Positions 54,330 through 63,306 of a stretch of 64,000 nt of DNA are shown here, piece by piece. Source of the stretch: Streptomyces sp. P9-A2 (GTDB lineage: Bacteria > Actinomycetota > Actinomycetes > Streptomycetales > Streptomycetaceae); the NCBI RefSeq assembly GCF_036634175.1, contig NZ_JAZIFX010000001.1, positions 3,348,001 through 3,412,000 of the forward strand. Direction: 5' to 3'. Position 1 is the stretch's first letter; every line of letters begins with the position of its first letter. The position numbers and the translations under genes were made by a program. The notes under the pieces were generated by a model. It saw only the letters and a list, made by a program, of their open reading frames with translations. It ran no database searches and was not told the origin of the DNA.

Positions 54330-56501
54330 TCACGCGGCGACCGGCTGCTTCGATTCCGCCGCCGAGGCCGCCGAGGCCTCGCCGTTGGTCGCGCCGGGCG
54401 CTCCCGGAACCGGCTTGCGCAGGCCCTTCAGGATGATCACCAGGGCTGCCGTGACACAGACGCCCGCCGCGATGGCGACCAGGTAGAGCAGCGGGTTGCC
54501 GATCAGCGGGACCACGAAGATGCCGCCGTGCGGAGCGCGCAGGGTGGCGCCGAAGGCCATCGACAGGGCTCCGGTGACCGCGCCGCCCACCATCGAGGCG
54601 GGGATCACGCGCAGCGGGTCGGCCGCCGCGAACGGGATCGCGCCCTCGGAGATGAAGGAGGCGCCCAGGACCCAGGCGGCCTTGCCGTTCTCCCGCTCGG
54701 TCCGGTTGAAGAGCTTGCCGCGGACCGTGGTGGCCAGGGCCATCGCCAGCGGCGGGACCATGCCGGCCGCCATCACCGCGGCCATGATCTTCATCGCGGA
54801 GTCGCTGGGGCTCGCGACCGCGATACCGGCCGCGGCGAAGGTGTACGCGACCTTGTTGACGGGGCCGCCGAGGTCGAAGCACATCATCAGGCCGAGCAGG
54901 GTGCCGAGCAGGATGGCATTGGTGCCGGTGAGGCCGTTCAGCCAGTCGGTCATGGCGTTCTGCGCCCCGGCGATCGGCTTGCCGATCACCACGAACATCA
55001 GGAAGCCGACCACCGCCGAGGAGATCAGCGGGATCACCACCACCGGCATGATGCCGCGCAACCCCACCGGGATACGCACCCGCTGGATCGCCAGCACGAC
55101 CGCACCGGCGATCAGACCGGCCGCGAGACCGCCGAGGAACCCGGCGTTGATGGTGAGGGAGATCGAACCACCGACGAAGCCGGGCACGAGTCCGGGCCGG
55201 TCGGCCATGCCGTACGCGATGTAGCCGGCCAGGACCGGGACGAGGAACCCGAAGGCGACGCCGCCGATCTGGAAGAGCAGGGCGCCCCAGCTGTCGGCCT
55301 GGGTCCACGCGAAGTGTTCCATCACCGACGGCGCCTGGTTGATCTCATAGCCGCCGATCGCGAAGCCGAGGGCGATGAGGAGACCGCCCGCCGCGACGAA
55401 CGGGACCATGTAACTGACGCCGGACATGAGCCACTTGCGCAGCTTGGTGCCGTAGCCCTCGCCGGGTTCGCCGGTGCGGTCCACGGGTGTGTCGCCCGAT
55501 GTGGCAGCGGCGGTGGCCTCACCGCGCTCGGCCTTCCCGCGGACCTCGGTGATCAGCTCGGCGGGGCGGTTGATGCCCGCCTTGACCCCGGTGTCGACGG
55601 TCGGCTTGCCGGCGAAGCGTTCCTTCTCCCGGACGGGCACGTCGTGGGCGAAGATCACGCCGTCCGCCGCCGCGATCACGGCCGGGTCGAGCCGGGTGAA
55701 GCCCCCCGAGCCCTGCGGCTCGACCGCGATCTCGATGCCCGCTTCCCGGCCGGCGTTCTCCAGCGCCTCCGCCGCCATGTACGTATGGGCGATGCCCGTG
55801 GGGCAGGAGGTGACGGCGACGATCCGGAAGGGACGCGCGCCCTCACCGGACGCGCCCGCGTCCGGGGTGTCTTCGCCCGTGGTGGCCGTGCCGGTGGTGC
55901 CCGTGGTGGCTGTGCCGGTAGTGCCGGTAGTGCCCGTGGGGGCGCCGGCGGAGGCCGCCGCCGGCGCCTCCACGGAGTCCGTGGAGTTTGTGGTGCTGTC
56001 GGAGGCCCCCGAGCCGGCCGTGTCCGCCGTGGCGGCCCCGGCCCCTTCGGCCGTCGGCCGCTCGTCCCCGCGGATGAGCGCCGCGGCGCCCTCGGCGTCG
56101 CCGACCGCCCGGAGCCCGTCGGTGAACTCGGCGTTCATCAGCTTCCGCGCCAGCGAGGAAAGGATCGTCAGATGAGCGTCGTCCGCGCCGGCCGGGGCTG
56201 CGATCAGGAAGATCAGGTCGGCGGGCCCGTCCGCGGCGCCGAAGTCGATCCCGGCGGTGCTGCGCCCGAAGCCCAGCGTCGGCTCGGTGACGTGCTCGCT
56301 GCGGCAGTGCGGGATGCCGATACCGCCGTCGAGGCCGGTCGGCATCTGGGCCTCACGGGCGGCCACGTCGGCGAGGAAGCCCTCCAGGTCGGTCACCCGG
56401 CCCAGGGTCACCATCCGCTCGGCGAGGGCTCGCGCCGCCGCTTCCTTGGTGTCTGCGGACAGGTCGAGGTCGACCAGATCCGCGGTGATCATCTCGCTCA
56501 T
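54330..56501 (-). CDS. fruA: Fructose PTS enzyme IIABC
   Basis: A 723-residue membrane phosphotransferase that imports fructose as fructose 1-phosphate. IIA (1-145) has phospho-His65 in GIGIPHCRS. A Thr/Gly/Ala-rich linker follows. IIB (about 224-325) has phospho-Cys233 in VTSCPTGIAHTYMAAEAL. IIC (about 370-700) has ten hydrophobic segments with MCFDLGGPVNKVAYTF. All three domains are intact. It is the last gene of fruR-fruK-fruA, 148 bp after fruK. Confidence 0.93.
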   Translation of the reverse strand: MSEMITADLVDLDLSADTKEAAARALAERMVTLGRVTDLEGFLADVAAREAQMPTGLDGGIGIPHCRSEHVTEPTLGFGRSTAGIDFGAADGPADLIFLIAAPAGADDAHLTILSSLARKLMNAEFTDGLRAVGDAEGAAALIRGDERPTAEGAGAATADTAGSGASDSTTNSTDSVEAPAAASAGAPTGTTGTTGTATTGTTGTATTGEDTPDAGASGEGARPFRIVAVTSCPTGIAHTYMAAEALENAGREAGIEIAVEPQGSGGFTRLDPAVIAAADGVIFAHDVPVREKERFAGKPTVDTGVKAGINRPAELITEVRGKAERGEATAAATSGDTPVDRTGEPGEGYGTKLRKWLMSGVSYMVPFVAAGGLLIALGFAIGGYEINQAPSVMEHFAWTQADSWGALLFQIGGVAFGFLVPVLAGYIAYGMADRPGLVPGFVGGSISLTINAGFLGGLAAGLIAGAVVLAIQRVRIPVGLRGIMPVVVIPLISSAVVGFLMFVVIGKPIAGAQNAMTDWLNGLTGTNAILLGTLLGLMMCFDLGGPVNKVAYTFAAAGIAVASPSDSAMKIMAAVMAAGMVPPLAMALATTVRGKLFNRTERENGKAAWVLGASFISEGAIPFAAADPLRVIPASMVGGAVTGALSMAFGATLRAPHGGIFVVPLIGNPLLYLVAIAAGVCVTAALVIILKGLRKPVPGAPGATNGEASAASAAESKQPVAA

Positions 56502-56649
56502 CGCGGGCTCCTTTGCACGCGTATCGCCCTTGATGTGGGGTGGGCGGAAGGGGGAACGGGGACGGTGCTGCGGTGGGGGTCTGTGGGGTCTGAAAGGGTT
56601 GCGAAGGTCACGAGGGTCGCGAGGAGCGGAGCGGTACGAACATCGGTGC

Positions 56650-57597
56650 TCATGCGACCGGCTCCTTCAATACTCGGTCCACCGGCACCTTCGCCGTGAT
56701 CGTCACCGCGGCCGGGTCCAGGTCTCCCGGCGTGGGCATCACGCTGCCGGGGGTCTGAACGGCCGCCGCTCCGTGGGCGAGCGCCGAAGCGAGCGCCTCC
56801 GGACCGCGCCCGCCGGCGATGAGGAATCCGGCAAGCGAGGAGTCGCCCGCACCCACGTTGCTACGGACGACGCCCACCCGGGCGGTGCCGAACCAGGCGC
56901 CGTGCTCGTCGACGAGCAGCTGGCCGTCGGCGCCCAGGCTGGCGAGCACGGTCCGGGCGCCCATCCCGCGCAGTTCCTCGGCCGCCTTCACCGCGTCGCC
57001 CACGGTGATCAGCCGACACCCGACGGCCTCGGCGAGTTCCTCGGCGTTCGGCTTCACCACGTCGGGCCGCTCGCGCAGCGCCGCGGCCAGCGCGGGCCCG
57101 GAGGTGTCCAGGGCGATGCGTACGCCCGCGGTGTGCGCCCGCTCGACCAGATCGGCGTACCAGGAGGGTGCGAGGCCGCGCGGCAGGCTGCCGCAGCAGG
57201 CGATCCAGTCGGCGCCCCGCGACTGCCGGTGGACGGTCTCCAGGAGCAGCTCCTGCTCGTCCGCGGTCAGCTCCGGGCCCGGCGCGTTGATCTTCGTCAG
57301 GACGCCGTCCGCCTCGGCGAGCGCGATGTTGGACCGGGTGGCCCCGGCCACCGCCACCGGCGCGACCTCGATGCCCTGCGCGTCCAGCAGTTCGGCGACC
57401 ACGGCACCCGGTGCACCGCCCAGGGGAAGCACGGCGACGGTGCGCCGGCCGGCCGCGGCGACGGCGCGGGAGACGTTGACACCCTTGCCGCCCGGGTCCA
57501 TGCGTTCGCCGGTGGCCCGGTTGACCTCGCCGCGCTCCAGCGCGGGCACCTCGTACGTACGGTCCAGGGACGGGTTGGGGGTGACGGTGAGGATCAT
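56650..57597 (-). CDS. fruK: 1-phosphofructokinase
   Basis: A 315-residue PfkB-family kinase converting fructose 1-phosphate to the 1,6-bisphosphate. TPNPSLDRTYEV opens the chain, PGGKGVNVSRA (about 36-46) binds sugar, and NVGAGDSSLAGFL (about 248-260) carries the catalytic Asp. ATG 57597 overlaps the fruR stop (ATGA). Confidence 0.92.
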   Translation of the reverse strand: MILTVTPNPSLDRTYEVPALERGEVNRATGERMDPGGKGVNVSRAVAAAGRRTVAVLPLGGAPGAVVAELLDAQGIEVAPVAVAGATRSNIALAEADGVLTKINAPGPELTADEQELLLETVHRQSRGADWIACCGSLPRGLAPSWYADLVERAHTAGVRIALDTSGPALAAALRERPDVVKPNAEELAEAVGCRLITVGDAVKAAEELRGMGARTVLASLGADGQLLVDEHGAWFGTARVGVVRSNVGAGDSSLAGFLIAGGRGPEALASALAHGAAAVQTPGSVMPTPGDLDPAAVTITAKVPVDRVLKEPVA

Positions 57598-58355
57598 GCA
57601 CGCACTACTTCCGTGCCGCCGCGCTCGATCGCGAGGGCGTCTTCGGGGCTCAGCCCGCTGTCGGTGATCAGCAGGTCCACGTCGTTCAGGCCGCCGAAGC
57701 GGGCGAAGTGCTCCTGGCCGTGCTTGGAGGAGTCGGCGAGCAGCACCACACGGCGGGCGGCTGCCATGGCCGCGCGCTTCACCGCCGCCTCGGCGAGGTC
57801 GGGGGTGGTCAGGCCATGTCCGGTGGAGAAGCCGTTCGCCGCGACGAACAGCACGTCCGCACGGATCTCGCCGTACGCGCGCAGCGCCCAGGCATCCACG
57901 GCGGCCCGCGTGCGGTGCCGTACGCGGCCCCCGACCAGGTGCAGCTGGATACCGGGGTGGTCGGCCAGCCGGGCAGCGATGGGCAGGCTGTGGGTGACGA
58001 CGGTGAGCGAGGACTCCACCGGCAGGGCGGCGGCGAACAACGCCGCCGTCGAACCGGCGTCGACGATCATCGTGCCCCCGTTCGGAATCTCAGCGAGGGC
58101 GGCCCCGGCGATGCGGTCCTTCTCACCGGCGGCCGTGGTCTCGCGCTCGGCGAGGTCCGGCTCGAAGTCCAGGCGTCCGACCGGGATGGCCCCGCCGTGC
58201 ACCCTGCGGACCACACCCGCGCGGTCGAGGGCCTTCAGGTCCCGGCGGATCGTCTCCGCCGTCACCTGGAACTGCTCGGCCAGCGAGACCACATCCACCC
58301 GGCCGCCGTCCCGGGCGAGCCGCAGAATCTCCTGCTGCCTCTCTGGTGCGTACAT
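57594..58355 (-). CDS. fruR: DeoR-family repressor of the fructose operon
   Basis: A 253-residue DeoR protein. The HTH is ERQQEILRLARDGGRVDVVSLAEQFQVTAETIRRDLKALD, and the sugar-phosphate domain contains VDAGSTAALFA and LFVAANGFSTGHGLTTPD. ATG 58355 lies nine bases after GGAGG; the GTG two codons upstream is less well placed. It is coupled to fruK. The effector is probably fructose 1-phosphate. Confidence 0.9.
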   Translation of the reverse strand: MYAPERQQEILRLARDGGRVDVVSLAEQFQVTAETIRRDLKALDRAGVVRRVHGGAIPVGRLDFEPDLAERETTAAGEKDRIAGAALAEIPNGGTMIVDAGSTAALFAAALPVESSLTVVTHSLPIAARLADHPGIQLHLVGGRVRHRTRAAVDAWALRAYGEIRADVLFVAANGFSTGHGLTTPDLAEAAVKRAAMAAARRVVLLADSSKHGQEHFARFGGLNDVDLLITDSGLSPEDALAIERGGTEVVRA

Positions 58356-58543
58356 GTCCACTCACCTCCGAAGGATGCCCGAACGTGTGGCTTTCCTTGA
58401 ATGTTACGACGAGCACCCCGGAAAGTAAACAAGAACGGGCCCAATCGGGCATGAACGGACGTCGGGCCGCAGTCGACGTCCCTTCCCTCCAGCGCGCCTA
58501 CCAATACGACCGGTACGACCGGCATGACCGGTACGACCGGGAT

Positions 58544-59290
58544 TCAAAGGGAAAGGCATGAATTCAAGTAGGACACGAGTTCGACCCGCCCCTTCCCGCC
58601 ATCGGCGAGTCCGCCGACTTCGGCGACTCGGGCACCCCGGGCGGCTCGGGCACCCCGGGCGGCTCGGGCGGCATGAGGAGGGGCCGCTGCCGCCCAGCCC
58701 TCGACGGCCGCGCGTACGGCGGCGGCGGCAAAGCGCGGCCGAGTGCCCACGGCAACACTGCCGACCCGCTCGGCACCGCCGGCGCGCTACCTGTGTCGTC
58801 CACGTGCGCTGCGCGGTCGGCATGCTCGGCATCGTTGTCGTCGGCCGCCGTGCCGACGGGCACCCGTGCCGCCAGGGCCTCCGCCGACGCGCGTTCCGAC
58901 GCCTGGCAGGCCTCCGCCCACACCCTGCGCGGGTGAGGAGTTCGAGTGGGCCAGCCGGATCAGGGTGCGTGTCCGCGCCCGGGAATCCGACGACATCTCC
59001 GCCCCCGGCCTCAGCGTGGACCGCACGGTCGTCCTTCCAGGGCCTGCGGTACGGACGTCCCGGGCGGCGCCGCCCACACGGCTTCCCCCAGCGCCGGGCG
59101 CCGGCCTCGTAGAGCGGGACGACGGCTTCTTCCTTGGCTGCGAAGTACCGGCAAGAGGTGCGCGGGGCGATGCCCGCCGCCTGTGCGACGCCCTCGGCCC
59201 GGGTGACTCTCAGCCCTTGGCGGGCGAAGAGACCGGCTGCCGCGCGGGCGATCTCTTCGTCCGGGTCTCTGCTTTGCGACGCTCGGTCAA
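58544..59290 (-). pseudogene. TetR-family regulator, multiply frameshifted
   Basis: Pieces of one TetR protein lie in order in different frames. A HTH DEEIARAAAGLFARQGLRVTRAEGVAQAAGI...YFAAKEEAV lies at about 59080-59290. Next comes VRSTLRPGAEMSSDSRARTRTLIRLAHSN at about 58940-59050, then WAEACQASERASAEALAARVPV (58850-58935), then AAAAVRAAVEGWAAAAPP near 58700. At least three frame changes separate them, and the start is also missing. I recall SCO3201, a TetR gene beside hrdD, as the intact counterpart. The gene cannot make a normal protein. Confidence 0.7.
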
Positions 59291-59366
59291 CGAGACAGGA
59301 GGAAACGGCGGGGTGCTGCTGCTCAAGCCCGGCGCGGTATGCCCATGTGGCACAATCTGCCATCTG

Positions 59367-59403
59367 GCGGGCCACCCCGGGGTTCAGGTTCGGGGTGGCC
59401 CGC
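59367..59403 (+). terminator. Plus-strand intrinsic terminator with no gene upstream
   Basis: GCGGGCCACCCC pairs with GGGGTGGCCCGC and is followed by TTTCCTG on the plus strand. Only minus-strand genes lie nearby, so it implies an unannotated rightward transcript. Confidence 0.65.
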
Positions 59404-59427
59404 TTTCCTGTCCCGCACAAGGGAAAA

Positions 59428-59464
59428 CCGGGTCCGGCACCCGGGGGGAGGGTGCCGGACCCGG
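59428..59464 (-). terminator. hrdD terminator
   Basis: A perfect 15-bp stem (arm GGGTCCGGCACCC plus two pairs) with a seven-base loop is followed by TTTTCCC on the minus strand, 245 bp after the hrdD stop. Confidence 0.78.
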
Positions 59465-59708
59465 CTTGGGAAGTCCCGGCGCCGGGGGGTGGTGCGACGG
59501 GACGTGGTTCAGGAGAGTCGTCCAGGAGGCCGAGGCCCGGAGATCTTCCGACGGAGATCTCCCGTCCCCGGATCTCGGGACCCGAACTCCCGCGCTCTGC
59601 ATTCTTGTTCCCTGGCTCAGCGGATTGAAGCGGTGTCAGGACGTCATGTTTGCGCCGTATTTCGCCGCCCGGCGTCCCCAAGGGCCCTGCACCGGCCCCG
59701 CATCGGCT

Positions 59709-60707
59709 CTACGCCGCCGCGTCGAACCCGGTGTCGCGGGCCAGCTTCTTCAGTTCCATCAGCGCGTGCTTCTCTATCTGGCGGATCCGCTCGCGGGTCA
59801 GGCCGTGCTGCTTGCCGACCTCCGTCAGGGTGCGCTCCCTGCCGTCATCGATGCCGTACCGCATCTTGATGATGGAGGCCGTGCGCTGGTCGAGGCGGCT
59901 GATGAGGTCGTCCAGCTCCTCACTGCGCAGCAGCGTCAGCACCGACTGCTCCGGCGACACCGCCGAGGTGTCCTCGAGGAGGTCGCCGAACTGGGTCTCG
60001 CCCTCGTCGTCCACCGGCATGTTCAGGGAGACCGGGTCGCGGGCCCAGTCGAGCACGTCCGTCACCCGCTCCGGCGTGGAACCGAGCTCGGCGGCGATCT
60101 CACCGGGCTCCGGGTCCCGCCCGTGCTCACGGTTGAACTCGCGCTGCACGCGCCGGATCCGGCCCAGCTCCTCCACCAGGTGGACGGGCAGGCGGATGGT
60201 GCGGGACTGGTCGGCTATCGACCGCGTGATGGCCTGACGGATCCACCAGGTGGCGTAGGTCGAGAACTTGAAGCCCTTGCGGTAGTCGAACTTCTCGACC
60301 GCGCGCACCAGGCCGGCGTTGCCCTCCTGGATCAGGTCGAGCAGGGGCAGGCCGCTGCGGGGGTAGCGGCGGGCCACCGCGACAACCAGGCGGAGGTTGG
60401 AACGGATGAAGACGTCCTTGGCGAGCTCGCTCGCGTCGTACAGCTCCTGGAGCTCCTCGGTGGTGGCCCCCACCTTGTTCCCCTCAGTGCCTTCGAGGAT
60501 CTGCCGCGCGAACACACCCGCTTCGATGATCTGGGACAGCTCGACTTCCTTGGCCGCGTCGAGCAGCGGTGTGCGCGCGATTTCATCGAGGTACATACCG
60601 ACCAGGTCACGGTCGGCGATCTCGCCACGATGGGCGCGAACACTGCTTGCCGAGTCGGCCGTCTCGCCGGAGGCGGACTTACGACGGGCGACGGCACGGG
60701 TTGCCAT
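59709..60707 (-). CDS. hrdD: Principal-type sigma factor HrdD
   Basis: A 332-residue group 2 sigma-70 factor. Region 1.2 (DLVGMYLDEIARTPLL), 2.1-2.4 (SNLRLVVAVARRYPRSGLPLLDLIQEGNAGLVRAVEKFDYRKGFKFSTYATWWIRQAITR), region 3 and 4.2 (TLTEVGKQHGLTRERIRQIEKHAL) are complete, so it should recognise HrdB-like promoters. It lacks the long acidic N terminus of HrdB. ATG 60707 follows AAGGGAG. Naming rests on size and on the SigR-type promoter upstream, both as I recall for hrdD. Confidence 0.88.
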   Translation of the reverse strand: MATRAVARRKSASGETADSASSVRAHRGEIADRDLVGMYLDEIARTPLLDAAKEVELSQIIEAGVFARQILEGTEGNKVGATTEELQELYDASELAKDVFIRSNLRLVVAVARRYPRSGLPLLDLIQEGNAGLVRAVEKFDYRKGFKFSTYATWWIRQAITRSIADQSRTIRLPVHLVEELGRIRRVQREFNREHGRDPEPGEIAAELGSTPERVTDVLDWARDPVSLNMPVDDEGETQFGDLLEDTSAVSPEQSVLTLLRSEELDDLISRLDQRTASIIKMRYGIDDGRERTLTEVGKQHGLTRERIRQIEKHALMELKKLARDTGFDAAA

Positions 60708-60830
60708 GCTTGCTCCCTTAAGGTGATGAGGTCGGCGGGCGGTTCTGCGGATGCCCGGCACGTACGTCAGGTCCAGGGTCTCGATCTCTCACTTCGAACT
60801 CTGCTCGGGTGCCCGGCATCTGTTGGAAAC

Positions 60831-60857
60831 AACGACTGGAATCCGGACAGAATTCCC
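60831..60857 (-). promoter_or_regulatory. SigR-type promoter of hrdD
   Basis: On the minus strand GGGAAT is followed by exactly 18 bases and GTT, the thiol-stress sigma factor SigR consensus. It lies about 124 bp upstream of the hrdD ATG. SigR control of hrdD is known in S. coelicolor. Confidence 0.78.
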
Positions 60858-60915
60858 CACCCGACCCTCGAATTTTCTGATCATGCAGTACCCTGTCGAG
60901 CCACAGGGGGACGAG

Positions 60916-61446
60916 ATGACGTCGGACCATGCGAAGGCCCAGGTCAGACCGGGGGCCGAGGGCGATCTGACAGCACTCACCGATCTGTACAACCGGTACG
61001 TGCGTGAGACGGCCATCACGTTCGACACCGCGGTCCTCACCCCTGAGGAACGCCGCCCCTGGCTGCTCTCCCACCCTGTAGACGGCCCGTACCGTCTGAT
61101 GGTTGCCACGGCCGCGACCGCGACCGGCCGCTCCGAGCGGATTCTGGGCTACGCCACGTCCAGCCCTTTCCGGGCGAAGCCCGCCTACGCGACATCGGTG
61201 GAGACAACGGTCTACGTCGCCCCGGACGCCGGCGGCCGCGGGATCGGCACTCTGCTCTACACGGCCCTGTTCGAGGCCCTGGCGGGCGAGGACCTGCACC
61301 GCGCCTACGCGGGAATCGCCCAGCCGAACGAGGCATCCACCCGGCTGCACCAGCGCCTCGGCTTCCGGCACACGGGCACGTACCGCGAGGTGGGCCGCAA
61401 GTTCGGCCGCTACTGGGACGTGGCCTGGTACGAGAAGGAGCTGTAG
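60916..61446 (+). CDS. GNAT acetyltransferase (phosphinothricin-acetyltransferase-like)
   Basis: A 176-residue acetyltransferase. LTALTDLYNRYVRETAITFDT (about 17-37) and the loop PDAGGRGIGTLLYTALFEAL (about 100-119) with NEASTRLHQRLGFRHTGTYREVGRKFGRYWDV match the Pat/Bar/YwnH family, which acetylates phosphinothricin or methionine sulfone-like amines. ATG 60916 follows CAGGGGGA. It is divergent from hrdD. Resistance function is possible but not shown. Confidence 0.82.
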   Translation: MTSDHAKAQVRPGAEGDLTALTDLYNRYVRETAITFDTAVLTPEERRPWLLSHPVDGPYRLMVATAATATGRSERILGYATSSPFRAKPAYATSVETTVYVAPDAGGRGIGTLLYTALFEALAGEDLHRAYAGIAQPNEASTRLHQRLGFRHTGTYREVGRKFGRYWDVAWYEKEL

Positions 61447-61470
61447 CCGGCGGCCACCAGGTACCACGGT

Positions 61471-61583
61471 CGGGTGCCGGGTGCCGGGGCGACCGTCGAA
61501 GGCAGGATGCCGGGTGCCGGGCGCCGGAGCGACCGTCGAAGGCAGGATGCCGGGCGCCGGATGCCGGAGCGACCGTCGAAGGC
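61471..61583. repeat. 40-bp tandem repeats after GNAT gene
   Basis: Three copies with an exact 40-bp period, each containing gcgaccgtcgaaggc, fill the space between the convergent GNAT and dioxygenase genes. Confidence 0.88.
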
Positions 61584-61674
61584 CGGGCTCGCAAGGGCCT
61601 ACGACCGTCGACCGTCAGGGGTCCGCGCACGGGGCCGGGCGCAGGCCCCAGCTCCGGATCCGGCTCCGGCGTTC

Positions 61675-62460
61675 TCAGCCGAACTGCACCGACCGCTTGG
61701 CCAGCCCCAGCCAGAACCCGTCGATCACCGACTTCTGCGTGTCCAGATCACCGGCGGCGTCCGCCGCGCCCATGGTCACGAAGAGCGGTGCGAAGTGCTC
61801 GGTACGCGGATGGGCGAGCATGCCCGCCGGGGACTTGCGGGTGAAGTCGAGCAGCCCGTCCACGTCACCTGCGTCCAGTGCCCGGTGCCCCCAGTCGTCG
61901 AACTCGGTCGACCACCTGGGGATGCCGCCCTGCCGCAGTGCGGCCAGGTTGTGGGTGAAGAACCCGGAGCCGACGATCAGTACGCCCTCGTCGCGCAGCG
62001 GTGCCAGCTTGCGTCCGATGTCCATGAGCTTCACCGGGTCCAGGGTCGGCATGGACACCTGGAGCACCGGGATGTCGGCCTCGGGGAACATCTCGACCAG
62101 CGGGACGTAGGCGCCGTGGTCCAGCCCCCGGTCGGGAACGTCCTGGACCGGGATGCCGGGGGCGCGCAGCAGCTTGCGTACGGAGTCGGCGAGCGCGGGA
62201 GCGCCGGGAGCGCCGTACTTCACCTGGTAGTAGTGCTCGGGGAAGCCCCAGAAGTCGTAGACGAGGGGGACCGTCTCGGTGGCGCCGAGGGCGAGCGGGG
62301 CCTCCTCCCAGTGGGCGGAGACGACGAGGATCGCCTTCGGGCGGGGCAGGCCGGCGGACCAGGCGGCCAGCTCACCGGGCCAGATGGGGTCGTCGGCCAG
62401 GGGCGGGGCGCCATGGCTGAGGTACAGCGCGGGCATGCGTTCCTGAGTGGCGGCGGTCAC
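61675..62460 (-). CDS. LigB/DODA-type extradiol dioxygenase
   Basis: A 261-residue protein of the class III extradiol/DODA family. The metal site is formed by His in YLSHGAPPL, SAHWEE and GLDHGAYVPL, and the late HPRTEHFAPLFVTMGAA is typical. It would open catechol-type rings with Fe or Zn. GTG 62460 follows GGAAGGAG. It is divergent from a MarR regulator with an extended palindrome between. Confidence 0.85.
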   Translation of the reverse strand: MTAATQERMPALYLSHGAPPLADDPIWPGELAAWSAGLPRPKAILVVSAHWEEAPLALGATETVPLVYDFWGFPEHYYQVKYGAPGAPALADSVRKLLRAPGIPVQDVPDRGLDHGAYVPLVEMFPEADIPVLQVSMPTLDPVKLMDIGRKLAPLRDEGVLIVGSGFFTHNLAALRQGGIPRWSTEFDDWGHRALDAGDVDGLLDFTRKSPAGMLAHPRTEHFAPLFVTMGAADAAGDLDTQKSVIDGFWLGLAKRSVQFG

Positions 62461-62510
62461 GGCTGCGACTCCTTCCGGCGGTCGGTGCGGATCTGATCCG
62501 GCTGGTGGGC

Positions 62511-62539
62511 GGTTGAAGTTTTTACTTGAAACCTCAACC
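62511..62539. promoter_or_regulatory. 29-bp operator between dioxygenase and MarR genes
   Basis: GGTTGAAGTTT-n7-AAACCTCAACC is a near-perfect palindrome (11-bp arms with one mismatched pair) in an AT-rich island, 51 bp before the dioxygenase and 56 bp before the MarR start. It fits a MarR dimer site. Confidence 0.6.
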
Positions 62540-62594
62540 TCTAACCCTGACCCTAGCGCAACTTTGTTTAACATTCAAGAAGGAGGGCTTTACA

Positions 62595-63149
62595 GTGGGG
62601 TACATGACGACGGCACCCACTTCCGCAGCGGCACCGGGTTCGGCATCCGGACCGGCAGGCACCGACGAACCCCGTTGGCTCAGCGCCGAGGAACAGCGCG
62701 TCTGGCGCTCGTACATCGAGGCCAGCACTCTCCTGGAGGATCACCTCGACCGCCAGCTCCAGCGGGACGCGGGCATGCCGCACCTCTACTACAGCCTGCT
62801 GGTCAAGCTCGCCGAGGCGCCGGAACGGCGGCTGCGCATGACCGAGCTGGCGATGCTGGCGAAGATCACCCGCTCCCGGCTCTCGCACGCCGTGGCCCGC
62901 CTGGAGAAGAGCGGCTGGGTGCGTCGCGAGAACTGTCCGTCCGACAAGCGGGGCCAGTTCGCCGTACTGACCGACGAAGGGTTCGAGGTGCTGCGCCGGA
63001 ACGCGCCGGGCCATGTGGAGGCCGTGCGGCAGGCGTTCCTCGACCGGCTCACCCCCGGACAGCAGAAGACCCTCGGCGAGATCATGGAGATCGTCGCCGC
63101 GGGTCTGCAGCCCAGCGAAGCGGGTGCGGACCTGCCCTGGCTCCGCTGA
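62595..63149 (+). CDS. MarR-family regulator
   Basis: A 184-residue winged-helix protein. LRMTELAMLAKITRSRLSHAVARLEKSGWVRRENCPSDKRGQ (about 75-118) is the MarR DNA-binding core. The N terminus is Ala/Pro-rich. GTG 62595 lies eight bases after AGGAGG and is preferred over ATG 62604. It likely represses the divergent dioxygenase gene and itself. Confidence 0.84.
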   Translation: MGYMTTAPTSAAAPGSASGPAGTDEPRWLSAEEQRVWRSYIEASTLLEDHLDRQLQRDAGMPHLYYSLLVKLAEAPERRLRMTELAMLAKITRSRLSHAVARLEKSGWVRRENCPSDKRGQFAVLTDEGFEVLRRNAPGHVEAVRQAFLDRLTPGQQKTLGEIMEIVAAGLQPSEAGADLPWLR

Positions 63150-63306
63150 GCGCGGAACCGGGGCAGGTCCTGGAAGCCGTACGGACGGGGCGTCCCCTCC
63201 CCCTCCGTACGGGTGGCCCGAAGGTACTGACCGGTGAGGGCCGGTGGTGGCCCGCCGGTGAGGGCCGGCGGTGGCCGGTGGGCGGTGAAGGCCGCGTGGC
63301 AGGCCG

